From assembly GCA_027621295.1 (NCBI GenBank), contig JAQCBR010000027.1, positions 1 to 38,094 on the forward strand: 38,094 bases of DNA, read 5' to 3'. The position numbers and the translations under genes are program-made. This DNA is from Planctomycetota bacterium. GTDB lineage: Bacteria > Planctomycetota > UBA1135 > UBA2386. Each line of letters opens with the position of its first letter. Position 1 is the stretch's first letter. Below the pieces are notes generated by a model, which was not told the origin of the DNA, ran no database searches, and saw only the letters and a list, made by a program, of their open reading frames with translations. Shown here piece after piece: positions 16,393-25,320 of this stretch.

Positions 16393-18003
16393 TCATGGTC
16401 CCGGTCTGTCTCCCCGCCGATGGAACCGAGCGAGGAAGTTCGCGCAGCCGAGTCTACCACCCTCGGCCGGAGTCGGTCGGCGAGCGGGTCGGACCGTCCG
16501 TTTGCGGGCCCGAGCGCCCGATGGCGTGGGGCTCCCGGGACCGGACCTATTCCGGGACAGGTCCCGCCGGGCATCGCGGACGATGCGGCGGACCGAGTCC
16601 ATCAGCGTCGGTCCGTGGTAGACCCACCCGTCCTTGATCGTGAACTGGACGCCGCCCGAAGGCTCGCTGCGACCGTCGACGTAGACGTCGCAGCCGGTGG
16701 GGTAGAGGCACTTCAGGTTCTGCAGCGGATTGCCCCGGACGACCGCGAGGTCGGCAGCGAGCCCAGGCAGGACGCGGCCGAACTCCTGCTCCATGCCGAG
16801 CACGCGCGCGCCGTTGTAGGTCGCGTGCCGGATCACCTCGAGCGGATGGAAGCCCGCTTCGAGGTGCAGCTCCAGCTCCCGGCAGAGACCGAAGCCGTAC
16901 AGCAGGTAGATGAAGCCCGCGTCCTCGCCGGTGGTGATGAGGCCGCCCAACGCCTCGAAGCGGCGCAGGGCGCCCATCCAGATGCGGTAGTTCTCGCGCC
17001 ACGCCGCCTCGTCGGCGCTCGACCAACCGATGAAGTAGCTGCCGTGGCTGTCGAGGTCGGGCCGGAAGAACCGCTCGATCCCCGGGTGGAGGTGTTCACG
17101 GAACCAAGGCTTGTTCTGCGCGCGGACGAGGTCGCGGCTCGCCTCGTAGACGGCGAGCGTCGGGCTCCAAGCGACGCCCTGGTCGACGAGGTAGCGCAAG
17201 ACCCCGTCCAGTCGCTCGGGGTCGGTCTCTTGCCAGAGTCGTCCCGCGTAGCGGAATCGATCGACCTCGTTGCTGTAGGAAAAGCCGGCAGGGAAGTCCT
17301 GGACGCCGTCCAGCGCCGCGTCCGGGATGCCGTACCAGTGCTCGAGGCTCGTGACTCGACCCGCCGCGTAGTGGAGTGCGTTGCTCTCCCCGACTCCGAT
17401 GTGCGCGGTGGCTCGGAGTCCGGCCTTCGCTGCCTCGTCGAGGATCGCCGCGAGAACATCGGGTCGGTAGCTGAAGTTCGACCACAGCTTGATGCCGTCG
17501 GCGCCGCCTTCCTGGATCGCGCGGACCCGCGCGCGTCCGGCCTCCTCGGTGTCCGCGGGCCCGAAGCTCTGGTAGAGGAAGATTCGAGGTGCGGCGATCT
17601 CGCCTTTGGCGCTCCGCTGACGCATCTGCAGCGAGCGCCCGAACGTGCTGCCGAGATCGCGCACCGTCGTGATGCCGGAAGCCAGCCAGAGGTCGAGCTG
17701 GTACTCGGGCGGGATCGCGAGCCCTCCGGAGCTCTCCTGGATGTGCGCGTGTGTGCTGACGAGACCCGGGAGCACGTAGCAGCCGGTGCCATCCAGCACG
17801 ACTGCGGGGTCATCGATCGTCCCGGCCACGATCCGGCCGTCCCGCACGAACACCGACGTCGGTCCGAAGGCCGGCGCGCCGTCGCCGCGGACGACGTGCG
17901 CATTGCGAATCTCGAGGGTCGCGGGCCTCGTGCCGTGGAAGTCGGGCGTGTCCTGGGCGGAGAGCGGAAGAGCCAGGACCAGCAGAGCGATCAGCGCGCG
18001 CAT
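16393..18003 (-). CDS. Secreted metal-dependent amidohydrolase (COG1228 type), active site intact
   Basis: 536 residues with a short signal peptide (MRALIALLVLALPLSAQ). All amidohydrolase ligands are seen: H85 and H87 in VSTHAHI, carboxylated Lys172 in GIKLWS, H201 in TAHIG, H222 in LEHWYG and D361 in TTGEDAG. The C-terminal GLAADLAVVRGNPL strand of the composite beta-sandwich is also present. A hydrolase of amide, dipeptide or related bonds in the periplasm is expected, but the substrate is unknown. The normal family end is near residue 482 (MDSVRRIVRDARRDL). The last roughly 54 residues (Arg/Pro/Gly-rich) look like read-through of non-coding DNA. It follows the CBS gene on the same strand after 31 bases. 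Confidence 0.85.
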   Translation of the reverse strand: MRALIALLVLALPLSAQDTPDFHGTRPATLEIRNAHVVRGDGAPAFGPTSVFVRDGRIVAGTIDDPAVVLDGTGCYVLPGLVSTHAHIQESSGGLAIPPEYQLDLWLASGITTVRDLGSTFGRSLQMRQRSAKGEIAAPRIFLYQSFGPADTEEAGRARVRAIQEGGADGIKLWSNFSYRPDVLAAILDEAAKAGLRATAHIGVGESNALHYAAGRVTSLEHWYGIPDAALDGVQDFPAGFSYSNEVDRFRYAGRLWQETDPERLDGVLRYLVDQGVAWSPTLAVYEASRDLVRAQNKPWFREHLHPGIERFFRPDLDSHGSYFIGWSSADEAAWRENYRIWMGALRRFEALGGLITTGEDAGFIYLLYGFGLCRELELHLEAGFHPLEVIRHATYNGARVLGMEQEFGRVLPGLAADLAVVRGNPLQNLKCLYPTGCDVYVDGRSEPSGGVQFTIKDGWVYHGPTLMDSVRRIVRDARRDLSRNRSGPGSPTPSGARARKRTVRPARRPTPAEGGRLGCANFLARFHRRGDRPGP

Positions 18004-18034
18004 GGGCGCGCAGCATAGCCACCGAGCGTCCTGC

Positions 18035-18466
18035 TCAGCGGACCGCGCTCGGGCTCTCGCGTTCGATCAGCCGGCCGATCGCCTGCATCTCCTCGGAGAT
18101 CAGCATCAGCACGTCGTCGATGCTGATGATCCCGAGCAGTCGGCCATCCCCGTCGACGACGGGCAGGCGCCGGTGGCGTCCGGCGCGCATCATCCGCAGC
18201 CCGTCCTCGATGGACGCATCCTCGTGCACGTAGTGGGGGTGCGCAGTCATCGCGTCGGCGACCGTCGCGTCGTCCGGCGAGATCCCGCGCGCCATGACTT
18301 TCGTCACGAGGTCGCGGTCGGTCAGGATGCCGACCGGCACGCCGAGCGCGTCGACGACGATCAGCGAGCCGACCTGCCGCTGCAGCATCCGCTGGGCCGC
18401 GATGCGGGTGGACTCGTTCAGTTCGGCGAGGTCGACCTGGCGACTGCAGATCCTTCCGATGGTCAT
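18035..18466 (-). CDS. Tandem CBS-domain protein
   Basis: 143-residue cytoplasmic protein that is simply two CBS motifs forming one Bateman module. The first CBS is at about 15-65 (RMLQRQVGSLIVVDALGVPV, then GILTDRDLV) and the second at about 78-128 (MMRAGRHRRLPVVDGDGRLL, then GIISIDDVL). Such stand-alone modules bind adenine nucleotides and regulate partners, but the partner is unknown. The ATG at 18466 gives the usual short lead-in. It is the first gene of a two-gene minus-strand unit with the amidohydrolase downstream and is divergent from the M28 peptidase, with a 162-base shared upstream region. Confidence 0.88.
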   Translation of the reverse strand: MTIGRICSRQVDLAELNESTRIAAQRMLQRQVGSLIVVDALGVPVGILTDRDLVTKVMARGISPDDATVADAMTAHPHYVHEDASIEDGLRMMRAGRHRRLPVVDGDGRLLGIISIDDVLMLISEEMQAIGRLIERESPSAVR

Positions 18467-18628
18467 GGCGAGGCTCTTGGGGCGGGCGATCGGCAGCCGG
18501 AACGCAGGCGGCGTTCGCCGAGTTTCGGCGCTGGTGCGTTCCCGGGACGAGCGCGACCGGGACGAGTCGATATCCTCGCGGCGCCGCATCGCTCGCGGCG
18601 AGACCCCCCGATCCAGGGAGATCCACCC

Positions 18629-20206
18629 ATGCTCGCTCGACCCGTCGTTCGCATCTTCTCCGCCGCGCTGGCGGTGTCCCTTCCGCTCGCTGCGCAGTCG
18701 TCCGAATCCGTCGATGACGCCGCCGTCGAGTTCCTCCGCCAGGAGGGTCTCGAGCGCAGCCAGGTGATGGATCACCTGAGCTGGATCTGCGACGTGTTCG
18801 GCGGCCGCCTCACCGGATCGCCCAACATCCGTCGCGCGCAGGACTGGGCGCTCGGTCGACTCGAGGAGATGGGGCTCGACGAAGTCCGGCAGGACGAGTG
18901 GGGGCCGTTCGGACGGAGTTGGCGGCTCGTCGACTTCGCGATGAAGGTCGAGGGCGAGAATCCCTGGCCGGTGCTCGCGTGGCCGAAGGCATGGTCGCCG
19001 TCGCTGTCCGGCGAGGTGACCGCGGACGTGATCGACGCCGATGCGCTGTCCGCGGACGAGCTGCGGAAGATCGACCTGTCCGACAAGATCGTGCTCACCG
19101 AATCGGCGCGCCCGATCGCCGAGTGGTTCGTCGGCACCGGCCATCGCTTCACCGACTCCGAGCTGTTGGCGATGGCCGACGGCCGATCCGTCCCGGCGCG
19201 GGAGACCGGCCAGCCCGGCAGCGCGGACTTCAGGACAGGGTTCGCGAAGCGGCAGGCAATGATGGCGCTGTTCCAGGAGAACCGTCCGCTGCTGATGCTC
19301 GACCGCTCCTACAAGGGTGACTCGGGCACGCTCTTCGTTACCGGGGCCGCGGCGTTCCCGGGTTCCGACGGCGGTCGCGTCCGCGCGCAGCAGAAGGGTG
19401 CGGACGTCGTGCCCCAGGCGACGCTCGCGGTGGAGCATTACAACCGGATCGTCCGGCTGCTCCAGAAAGGCCTTCCGGTCCGCATGTCGGTCCGACTCCA
19501 GGTCGAGATGGGGGACGACGAGGTGATGGAGCGGAACCTGCTCGCAGAGATCCCCGGTGCCAGCGCCTCGGTCGGGGATGAGATCGTGATGCTCGGCGCG
19601 CACTTCGACTCGTGGCAGTCGGCGGGCGGCACGACGGACAACGGCTGTGGTTCCGCGGTGATGATCGAGGCGATGCGTCTCCTGCGGCGGATGGTCGAAG
19701 AGACCGGCCGCCGCCCGCAGCGCACGATCCGCCTCGCGCTCTGGAGCGGAGAGGAGCAGGGGCTGCTCGGGTCCAGGGCCTACGTCGCCGAGCACGTGGC
19801 CGAGCGGGGCGAGCCGCCGGTTCCGCTCGCGCTGCACGACAAGATCTCGTGCTACCTGAACCTCGACAACGGCACCGGTCGCGTCCGCGGCGTCTACTGC
19901 GAGGGCAACGAGGCCGTGGCGCCGATCTTCCGCGCGTGGTTCCGGCCGTTCCACGACGTCGGTGCGACGACGATCAACCTCGGCAACACTGGCGGCACCG
20001 ACCACCTCGCGTTCGATGCCGTCGGCGTCCCGGGCTTCCAGTTCATCCAGGACCCGATCTCCTACAGCACGCGCACGCACCACTCGAACATGGACCACGT
20101 CGACCACGCGGTCCCCGAAGATCTGATGCAGGCGGCCACGGTGATCGCGTCGTGCGCATGGCACGCGGCGAACCGCGCCGAGATGCTGCCGCGCAAGGGG
20201 CGCTGA
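18629..20206 (+). CDS. Secreted M28-family zinc aminopeptidase
   Basis: 525-residue exopeptidase with signal peptide (residues 1-23, ending LPLAAQ). The di-zinc ligands and base are present: H325 in MLGAHFDSW, D337 in TTDNGCGS, E375-E376 in LWSGEEQG (base and ligand), D413 in NLDNGTG, and a His in THHSNMDHVDH (484-485). Residues about 125-270 form a protease-associated-like insertion before the catalytic domain, as in glutamate carboxypeptidase-like M28 members. The start ATG at 18629 has AGGGAG 8 to 13 bases upstream; longer in-frame extensions cross the divergent CBS gene and are rejected. It probably acts in the periplasm on oligopeptides, alongside the S46 enzyme. Confidence 0.9.
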   Translation: MLARPVVRIFSAALAVSLPLAAQSSESVDDAAVEFLRQEGLERSQVMDHLSWICDVFGGRLTGSPNIRRAQDWALGRLEEMGLDEVRQDEWGPFGRSWRLVDFAMKVEGENPWPVLAWPKAWSPSLSGEVTADVIDADALSADELRKIDLSDKIVLTESARPIAEWFVGTGHRFTDSELLAMADGRSVPARETGQPGSADFRTGFAKRQAMMALFQENRPLLMLDRSYKGDSGTLFVTGAAAFPGSDGGRVRAQQKGADVVPQATLAVEHYNRIVRLLQKGLPVRMSVRLQVEMGDDEVMERNLLAEIPGASASVGDEIVMLGAHFDSWQSAGGTTDNGCGSAVMIEAMRLLRRMVEETGRRPQRTIRLALWSGEEQGLLGSRAYVAEHVAERGEPPVPLALHDKISCYLNLDNGTGRVRGVYCEGNEAVAPIFRAWFRPFHDVGATTINLGNTGGTDHLAFDAVGVPGFQFIQDPISYSTRTHHSNMDHVDHAVPEDLMQAATVIASCAWHAANRAEMLPRKGR

Positions 20207-20230
20207 CGCCGCCCCGCGGCCGGACCGTCG

Positions 20231-23200
20231 TCACATGTTGCGGCGGTACTGGCCGCCGACCTCGTAGAGCGTCTGGCTGATCTGGCCGAGCGAGCAGGTC
20301 TTCGCGGCCTCCATCAGCGCTGCGAAGATGTTGCCGCCCGAGAGCGCGGTGTCGCGGAGCGCAGCCAAGGTGGTCGGAGACGCATCGCGGTTGCGCGCGT
20401 GGAACGCGTCGAGCGCAGCGATCTGTCGGTCCTTCTCGGCGTCGGTCGAGCGCATCACGTCCTGCGGTCTCTGGATCGGCGAGCCGTCCTTACCGAGGAA
20501 CGTGTTGACGCCGATGATCGGCATCTCGCCGGTCGACTTGAGCGTCTCGTAGTGGATGCTCTCGTCCTGGATCTTGCCGCGCTGGTACATCGTCTCCATC
20601 GCGCCGAGCACTCCGCCGCGCTCGGTGATCCGCTCGAACTCGGCGTAGACAGCCTCTTCGACGAGGTCGGTCAGCTCTTCGATGACGAAAGCACCCTGCA
20701 GCGGGTTCTCGTTGCGGGCGAGGCCGAGCTCGCGGTTGATGATCAGCTGGATCGCCATCGCCCGGCGCACCGACTCTTCGGTCGGCGTCGTGATCGCCTC
20801 GTCGTAGGCGTTGGTGTGCAGACTCTGGCAGTTGTCGTAGATCGCGTAGAGCGCCTGCAGCGTCGTCCGGATGTCGTTGAACGAGATCTCCTGCGCGTGC
20901 AGTGAGCGTCCCGACGTCTGGATGTGGTACTTGAGCATCTGGCTGCGCTCGTTGCCGCCGTAGCGGTGCTTGATCGCCTTGGCCCAGATGCGGCGCGCGA
21001 CGCGGCCGATGACCGCGTATTCGGGATCGACGCCGTTGCTGAAGAAGAAGCTCAGGTTCGGCGCGAACGAGTCGATGTGCATCCCGCGCGCGAGGTAGTA
21101 CTCGACGTAGGTGAACCCGTTGGCCAGCGTGAACGCCAGCTGCGTGATCGGGTTGGCCCCGGCTTCGGCGATGTGGTAGCCGGAGATCGAGACGGAGTAG
21201 AAGTTCCGAACCTCGTTCTCGACGAAGTACTGCTGGATGTCGCCCATCATCCGCAGCGCGAACTCGGTCGAGAAGATGCACGTGTTCTGAGCCTGGTCCT
21301 CCTTGAGGATGTCGGCCTGGACCGTGCCGCGCACGGTCGCTATCGCGCGCTGCCTGAGCTCGGCGTAGACGTCGCTCGGCAGCACCTGGTCGCCGGACAC
21401 GCCCAGGAGCGCGAGTCCGAGTCCGCTGTGCCCGGCAGGAATCTCCGCGTCGTAGCGCGGTCGGGGAAGTCCACGCTCGGCGTAGATCGCGTCGATCCGA
21501 GCTTCGACCTCGCTCTCCAGACCGTTCTCGCGAATGTGCTTCTCGCACTCCTGGTCGATCGCCGCGTTCAGGAAGAACGCGAGGATCATCGGTGCCGGGC
21601 CGTTGATCGTCATCGACACCGAGGTGTTCGGCGCGCAGAGATCGAATCCGGAGTAGAGCTTCTTGGCGTCGTCGACCGTGCAGATCGAAACGCCCGCGTT
21701 GCCGACTTTGCCGTAGATGTCCGGGCGGACGGCGGGGTCTTCGCCGTACAGCGTCACCGAGTCGAATGCCGTCGACAGCCGCTTGGCCGGCTGTTCGAAG
21801 GCGACGTAGTGGAAGCGACGGTTGGTCCGCTCGGGCCCGCCCTCGCCGGCGAACATCCGCGTCGGGTCCTCGGCGGTCCGCTTGAACGGGAATACGCCCG
21901 CCGCATAGGGGAACCGACCCGGCACGTTCTCGGTCAGGAGCCAGCGCAGGCGCTCGCCGAAAGCCTCGAAGCGCGGCAGCGCGACCTTCGGCACGTCGAG
22001 GCCCGACAGGGACCGCGTGAACTGCGGGACGCGGATCGCACGGCCGCGGACCTGGTACTCGTGCTCGGGCGACGTGTAGGCGGCGACGAGCGCGTCCCAG
22101 CCGTCGAGCATGGCTCGGCACTCGGGGTCGAGTTCGCTGCGCGTCGCGTCGGCGAGGTTGCGGAGCGCGGCGGCCGCCGCGGGCTCTCCACCCGAGGCCT
22201 CGAGCGCTGCGCACGCGCCCTCGAGCTGGAACAGGCGCTGCGCGAGTCCTGCCTGCGCTGCTGCCCAGCGGTCGTAGCCGCGGTTCGTTCCGGCGATGTC
22301 GGCGAGGTAGCGGACGCGTTCGGTAGGAATGATCGTCGTGCGCTCGGGGAGTCCGCCCTCGAGAGCGAATTCGGGTCTCAGAGCCGCGCTCTTCTCGGCG
22401 AGGCGCTCCATCAGCGCGACGAACAGGCTGTTGGTGCCAGGGTCGTTGAACTGCGACGCCATGGTTCCGAACACCGGCATCGAGTCGGTCGGGCGGTCCC
22501 AGAGCTCGCGGTTGCGCTGGTACTGCTTCTGCACGTCACGGAGCGCGTCGAGCGCGCCGCGGCGATCGAACTTGTTGAGCGCGACCAGGTCGGCGAAGTC
22601 GAGCATGTCGATCTTCTCGAGCTGGGTCGCCGCTCCGTATTCGGGCGTCATCACGTAGAGCGCCGTGTCCGCGTGCTCGACGATCTCCGTGTCCGACTGG
22701 CCGATCCCCGACGATTCGAGGAGCACGAGGTCGAAGCCGGTCCTTCGCAGCAGCTCCAGCGCGCGGCCGACCGCGTCGCTGAGGGCGACGTGCGCGCGCC
22801 GGGTCGCCATCGAACGCATGAACGCCCGCGGGTGGGCGATCGCGTTCATCCGGATGCGGTCGCCGAGGAGTGCGCCTCCGGTCTTGCGGCGGGTCGGGTC
22901 CACCGACAGCACCGCGATCCTCGCCTCGGGGTAGTGGTGCAGGAAGCGACGCACCAGCTCGTCGATCAGCGACGACTTGCCGGCGCCGCCGGTGCCGGTG
23001 ACGCCGAGGACCGGCGTCCGGACCGCGGGTTGGGGGAGCTGGTCGATCAGGTCGCGGCACGCGTCCCCGTCGTTCTCGGCGAGGGTCAGCGCGCGGGCCA
23101 GGTGCATCGGCTCCCCGGCCGCGAGCCGCGCCGCGTCGACTTCCGTCGGCGTGGGGCGATCCGCGCGCTTGAGCATGTCGTGGACCATGCCGACGAGGCC

Positions 23201-23611
23201 GAGCCGCCGTCCGTCGTCGGGGGAGTAGATCCGTTCGACGCCGTAGGCGTGCAGCGCCTCGATCTCCTCGGGGAGGATGACCCCGCCGCCGCCGCCGAAC
23301 AGGCGGATGTGACTCGCCCCGCGTTCGGCGAGCAGGTCGTGCATGTAGCGGAAGAACTCGTTGTGCCCGCCCTGGTAGGACGTCACGGCGATGCCGTGCG
23401 CATCCTCGGCGATCGCCGCCTCGACGATCTCCGCGGCCGACCGGTTGTGGCCGAGATGGATGACCTCGGCCCCGGCGCCCTGGGCGATGCGGCGGAAGAT
23501 GTTGATCGACGCGTCGTGACCGTCGAACAGCGAAGTCGCGGTGACGAGGCGGACCTTCTGTTCGGTCACGGCAGAACCGGCTGGTTCCGGGCGGGCTTCG
23601 AGTTGGCTCAT
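20231..23611 (-). CDS. icmF: Fused isobutyryl-CoA mutase IcmF with G-protein chaperone domain
   Basis: Adenosylcobalamin-dependent interconversion of isobutyryl-CoA and n-butyryl-CoA, with its own metallochaperone. At 1126 residues it is the normal size for IcmF. Domain order: B12-binding domain (about 20-150) with [11 protein letters not shown] (D30, H32 lower ligand); MeaI-type GTPase (about 200-400) with Walker A G206-x4-G211-[13 protein letters not shown] and NKFD (346-349); a linker; then the mutase barrel (about 560-1126) with [48 protein letters not shown] and [14 protein letters not shown]. The ATG at 23611 precedes the B12 domain by about 20 residues. It probably handles valine-derived or butyrate carbon. 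Pivalyl- or isovaleryl-CoA activity is possible in this family. Confidence 0.95.
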   Translation of the reverse strand: MSQLEARPEPAGSAVTEQKVRLVTATSLFDGHDASINIFRRIAQGAGAEVIHLGHNRSAAEIVEAAIAEDAHGIAVTSYQGGHNEFFRYMHDLLAERGASHIRLFGGGGGVILPEEIEALHAYGVERIYSPDDGRRLGLVGMVHDMLKRADRPTPTEVDAARLAAGEPMHLARALTLAENDGDACRDLIDQLPQPAVRTPVLGVTGTGGAGKSSLIDELVRRFLHHYPEARIAVLSVDPTRRKTGGALLGDRIRMNAIAHPRAFMRSMATRRAHVALSDAVGRALELLRRTGFDLVLLESSGIGQSDTEIVEHADTALYVMTPEYGAATQLEKIDMLDFADLVALNKFDRRGALDALRDVQKQYQRNRELWDRPTDSMPVFGTMASQFNDPGTNSLFVALMERLAEKSAALRPEFALEGGLPERTTIIPTERVRYLADIAGTNRGYDRWAAAQAGLAQRLFQLEGACAALEASGGEPAAAAALRNLADATRSELDPECRAMLDGWDALVAAYTSPEHEYQVRGRAIRVPQFTRSLSGLDVPKVALPRFEAFGERLRWLLTENVPGRFPYAAGVFPFKRTAEDPTRMFAGEGGPERTNRRFHYVAFEQPAKRLSTAFDSVTLYGEDPAVRPDIYGKVGNAGVSICTVDDAKKLYSGFDLCAPNTSVSMTINGPAPMILAFFLNAAIDQECEKHIRENGLESEVEARIDAIYAERGLPRPRYDAEIPAGHSGLGLALLGVSGDQVLPSDVYAELRQRAIATVRGTVQADILKEDQAQNTCIFSTEFALRMMGDIQQYFVENEVRNFYSVSISGYHIAEAGANPITQLAFTLANGFTYVEYYLARGMHIDSFAPNLSFFFSNGVDPEYAVIGRVARRIWAKAIKHRYGGNERSQMLKYHIQTSGRSLHAQEISFNDIRTTLQALYAIYDNCQSLHTNAYDEAITTPTEESVRRAMAIQLIINRELGLARNENPLQGAFVIEELTDLVEEAVYAEFERITERGGVLGAMETMYQRGKIQDESIHYETLKSTGEMPIIGVNTFLGKDGSPIQRPQDVMRSTDAEKDRQIAALDAFHARNRDASPTTLAALRDTALSGGNIFAALMEAAKTCSLGQISQTLYEVGGQYRRNM

Positions 23612-23783
23612 ATCGGGCTCGCGGGGAACGCCGCATTCTAGCCCTTGATCGCGCAGGTTGGCGCCGCGAGTCCGGCTGTGCTCGATACCGCCCGTGCGCG
23701 GAGCCGATCCGATCAGCGCAGCCTCTCGCAGCGGTCGTCTTTACCTGGGCAATCTCGGCTGTCGGGTCGGGTCAACCCCCCGC

Positions 23784-24755
23784 ATGCGATATCCATCCAT
23801 CTTCGTCGCCGCGGCGTTGGGAGCGAGCCTCTTGGTCTCCTGCTCGGATCGAACGAGCGAGGTCTCTGTTGCCCCTCTCAAAGCGGCGTTCCTCTTCGAC
23901 TTCGGTCGCTCCGTGCCGGCTGCCTCTGCCGAGCTGGCGTCGCTCGGTCGCGACCTCTACCACGAGGAGCAGCTCTCCACCGGCAAGAACCTGTCTTGCG
24001 CGAGCTGCCACGACCTGAACCGCTACGGCCAGGATGGCGAGGCCACTTCGCCCGGTTCGACGGGCGCGCGCGGCGGCCGCAACTCGCCGACGAGCGTCAA
24101 CGCGTTCCGCCAGGTCGCTCAGTTCTGGGACGGCCGCGCCGCGGACGTCGAAGCACAGGCCCAGGGGCCGGTCCTCAACCCAATCGAACACGGTTTCGCC
24201 GAGGAGGCGGAGTTCTTGGCAGCGCTCCGGGCGGTCGACGGGATGCCGGAGCGTTTCGCTGCGGCGTTCCCGGGCCAAGAAGCCCCCATCACGCTCGCCA
24301 ACTTCGGCGCGGCGGTGGGAGCGTTCGAACGGACGCTGGTGACCCGCGGGCGCTGGGATGAGTTCTTGGACGGCGACGACGCCGCGCTGACCGCCTCGGA
24401 GAAGCAGGGTCTTGCGACCTTCGTCGAGGTCGGCTGCACGGCCTGCCACAACGGCCGCACCGTCGGCGGCGGAATGTTCCAGAAGCTCGGCCTCGTCGAG
24501 CCCTACGAGACCGCCGACAAGGGCGTGGGCGACCTGAAGGGCGACCCGGCGCAGGACTACGTCTTCAAGGTCCCGATGCTGCTGAACGTTGCCGAGACCG
24601 CGCCCTACTTCCACGACGGTTCGGTCAAGACGCTCGACGAGGCCGTCAAGATCATGGCCAAGCACCAGTTCGGCCGTCAGCTGACCGACCAGCAGGTCGC
24701 GTCGATCGTGACGTTCCTGAAGGCGCTGACCGGCAAGCCGCAGTGGCAGCCGTGA
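23784..24755 (+). CDS. Di-heme cytochrome c peroxidase/MauG-like lipoprotein
   Basis: 323-residue periplasmic di-heme protein. The N-terminus is a lipoprotein signal with lipobox LVSC (Cys20), so it should be membrane-tethered. Two heme motifs are seen, CASCH (72-76) and CTACH (218-222), along with the family segments FWDGRAADVEAQAQGPVLNP (114-133) and APYFHDGSVKTLDEAV. The segment after NP reads IEHGF where bacterial cytochrome c peroxidases often have x-E-M, which may change heme ligation. It reduces peroxide or performs a related two-electron oxidation. The ATG at 23784 is chosen because it begins the lipoprotein signal; the frame is open further upstream. It is divergent from icmF, with 172 bases between. 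Confidence 0.88.
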   Translation: MRYPSIFVAAALGASLLVSCSDRTSEVSVAPLKAAFLFDFGRSVPAASAELASLGRDLYHEEQLSTGKNLSCASCHDLNRYGQDGEATSPGSTGARGGRNSPTSVNAFRQVAQFWDGRAADVEAQAQGPVLNPIEHGFAEEAEFLAALRAVDGMPERFAAAFPGQEAPITLANFGAAVGAFERTLVTRGRWDEFLDGDDAALTASEKQGLATFVEVGCTACHNGRTVGGGMFQKLGLVEPYETADKGVGDLKGDPAQDYVFKVPMLLNVAETAPYFHDGSVKTLDEAVKIMAKHQFGRQLTDQQVASIVTFLKALTGKPQWQP

Positions 24756-24757
24756 GA

Positions 24758-24782
24758 CCTGCCGGCGCGCTGCGCCTGCAGG
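24758..24782. terminator. Bidirectional terminator hairpin between convergent genes
   Basis: CCTGC-C-GGCGC pairs with GCGCC-T-GCAGG around a GCT loop: ten base pairs with a single C/T mismatch, starting two bases after the peroxidase-like gene's stop. The SnoaL-like gene ends at 24803 on the other strand, so the hairpin could serve both. Confidence 0.5.
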
Positions 24783-24802
24783 CCTGACTCACCCGAGATC
24801 GA

Positions 24803-25204
24803 TCACTCGCCCTCGGAGTCGGCCGAGAAGTGCTGCTGGACGATCTTCCAGTCGTCGCGCATCCGGACCAGCGTGAACGACGCCCGTCCGGACTGCTCGA
24901 CTTCGCGGCCGTCCGGGTCGATCTGGACGACCCGCCATTCGCCCTGGGCGATGGCCGCCGCGTCGAACGACGTCATCCGCAGGTCACGGAGCTCGAGCGT
25001 GACCTTCTCCATGTAGCGGAACTCCTGGTCGAGGATCTCCTCGTAGGCGCCCCAGCCAGCGTCGATGCGTCCCGACGGATCGAGGTTGACGAACCGTTCG
25101 TTGGTCCAGAAGTGGGAGCGGTAGAGCTTGAGGTCGCGGCTGTTGTAGGCCTGCCGCATGCTCCGGAAGAAGTCGTCCAGCTCCTTGTGGGTTTCCACGC
25201 TCAT
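24803..25204 (-). CDS. SnoaL-like/NTF2-fold small protein
   Basis: 133-residue cytoplasmic protein with the NTF2-like alpha+beta pattern: an N-terminal helix pair (DDFFRSMRQAYNSRDLKLYR), a central GAYEEILDQEFRYME helix, then strands ending SFTLVRMRDDWKIVQQHFS, as in SnoaL_3/DUF4440 proteins. These are often small-molecule binding or isomerase-like folds, and no catalytic residue can be assigned. It lies downstream of the amidohydrolase array on the same strand, but 116 bases and a strong hairpin separate them, so it is probably a separate unit. Confidence 0.75.
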   Translation of the reverse strand: MSVETHKELDDFFRSMRQAYNSRDLKLYRSHFWTNERFVNLDPSGRIDAGWGAYEEILDQEFRYMEKVTLELRDLRMTSFDAAAIAQGEWRVVQIDPDGREVEQSGRASFTLVRMRDDWKIVQQHFSADSEGE

Positions 25205-25232
25205 CGATGCAGCGTTCGAGGCTCTGCGCCCC

Positions 25233-25257
25233 GCGGCCGGACAGGGTCCGGGGCCGC
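25233..25257 (-). terminator. Terminator-like hairpin at the end of the amidohydrolase array
   Basis: GCGGCCGGAC (25233-25242) pairs with GTCCGG and CCGC (25246-25251, 25254-25257) around a 3-base loop, ten base pairs with a two-G bulge. It lies about 65 bases past the last amidohydrolase stop, in the direction of transcription. There is no U-tract. Confidence 0.4.
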
Positions 25258-25320
25258 CTGGGGCTCGGTTCAGATGGGCTTCGGGCGGCTCGGCCGTCCC
25301 GGGTCGACCCGCTCAGCGGG

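Noticed and set aside
14539-18018. A plus-strand open frame of over 1100 codons opposite the FG-GAP and amidohydrolase genes
   Set aside because: Its translation is Val/Asp/Arg/Ala-biased with no motif. It is the antisense shadow of two well-recognised genes in high-G+C DNA, where stop codons are rare.
18500-18516. A 6-bp inverted repeat GAACGC-N5-GCGTTC in the divergent region between CBS and M28 genes
   Set aside because: It could be an operator, but a 6-bp match of this composition is expected by chance and no regulator gene is adjacent.
17786-18628. Extension of the M28 peptidase frame upstream to 17786
   Set aside because: It crosses the divergent CBS gene and the amidohydrolase start. 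The ATG at 18629 has a ribosome site and begins a signal peptide.
20924-23641. A 905-codon plus-strand open frame opposite icmF
   Set aside because: Antisense shadow of a full-length, unambiguous IcmF.
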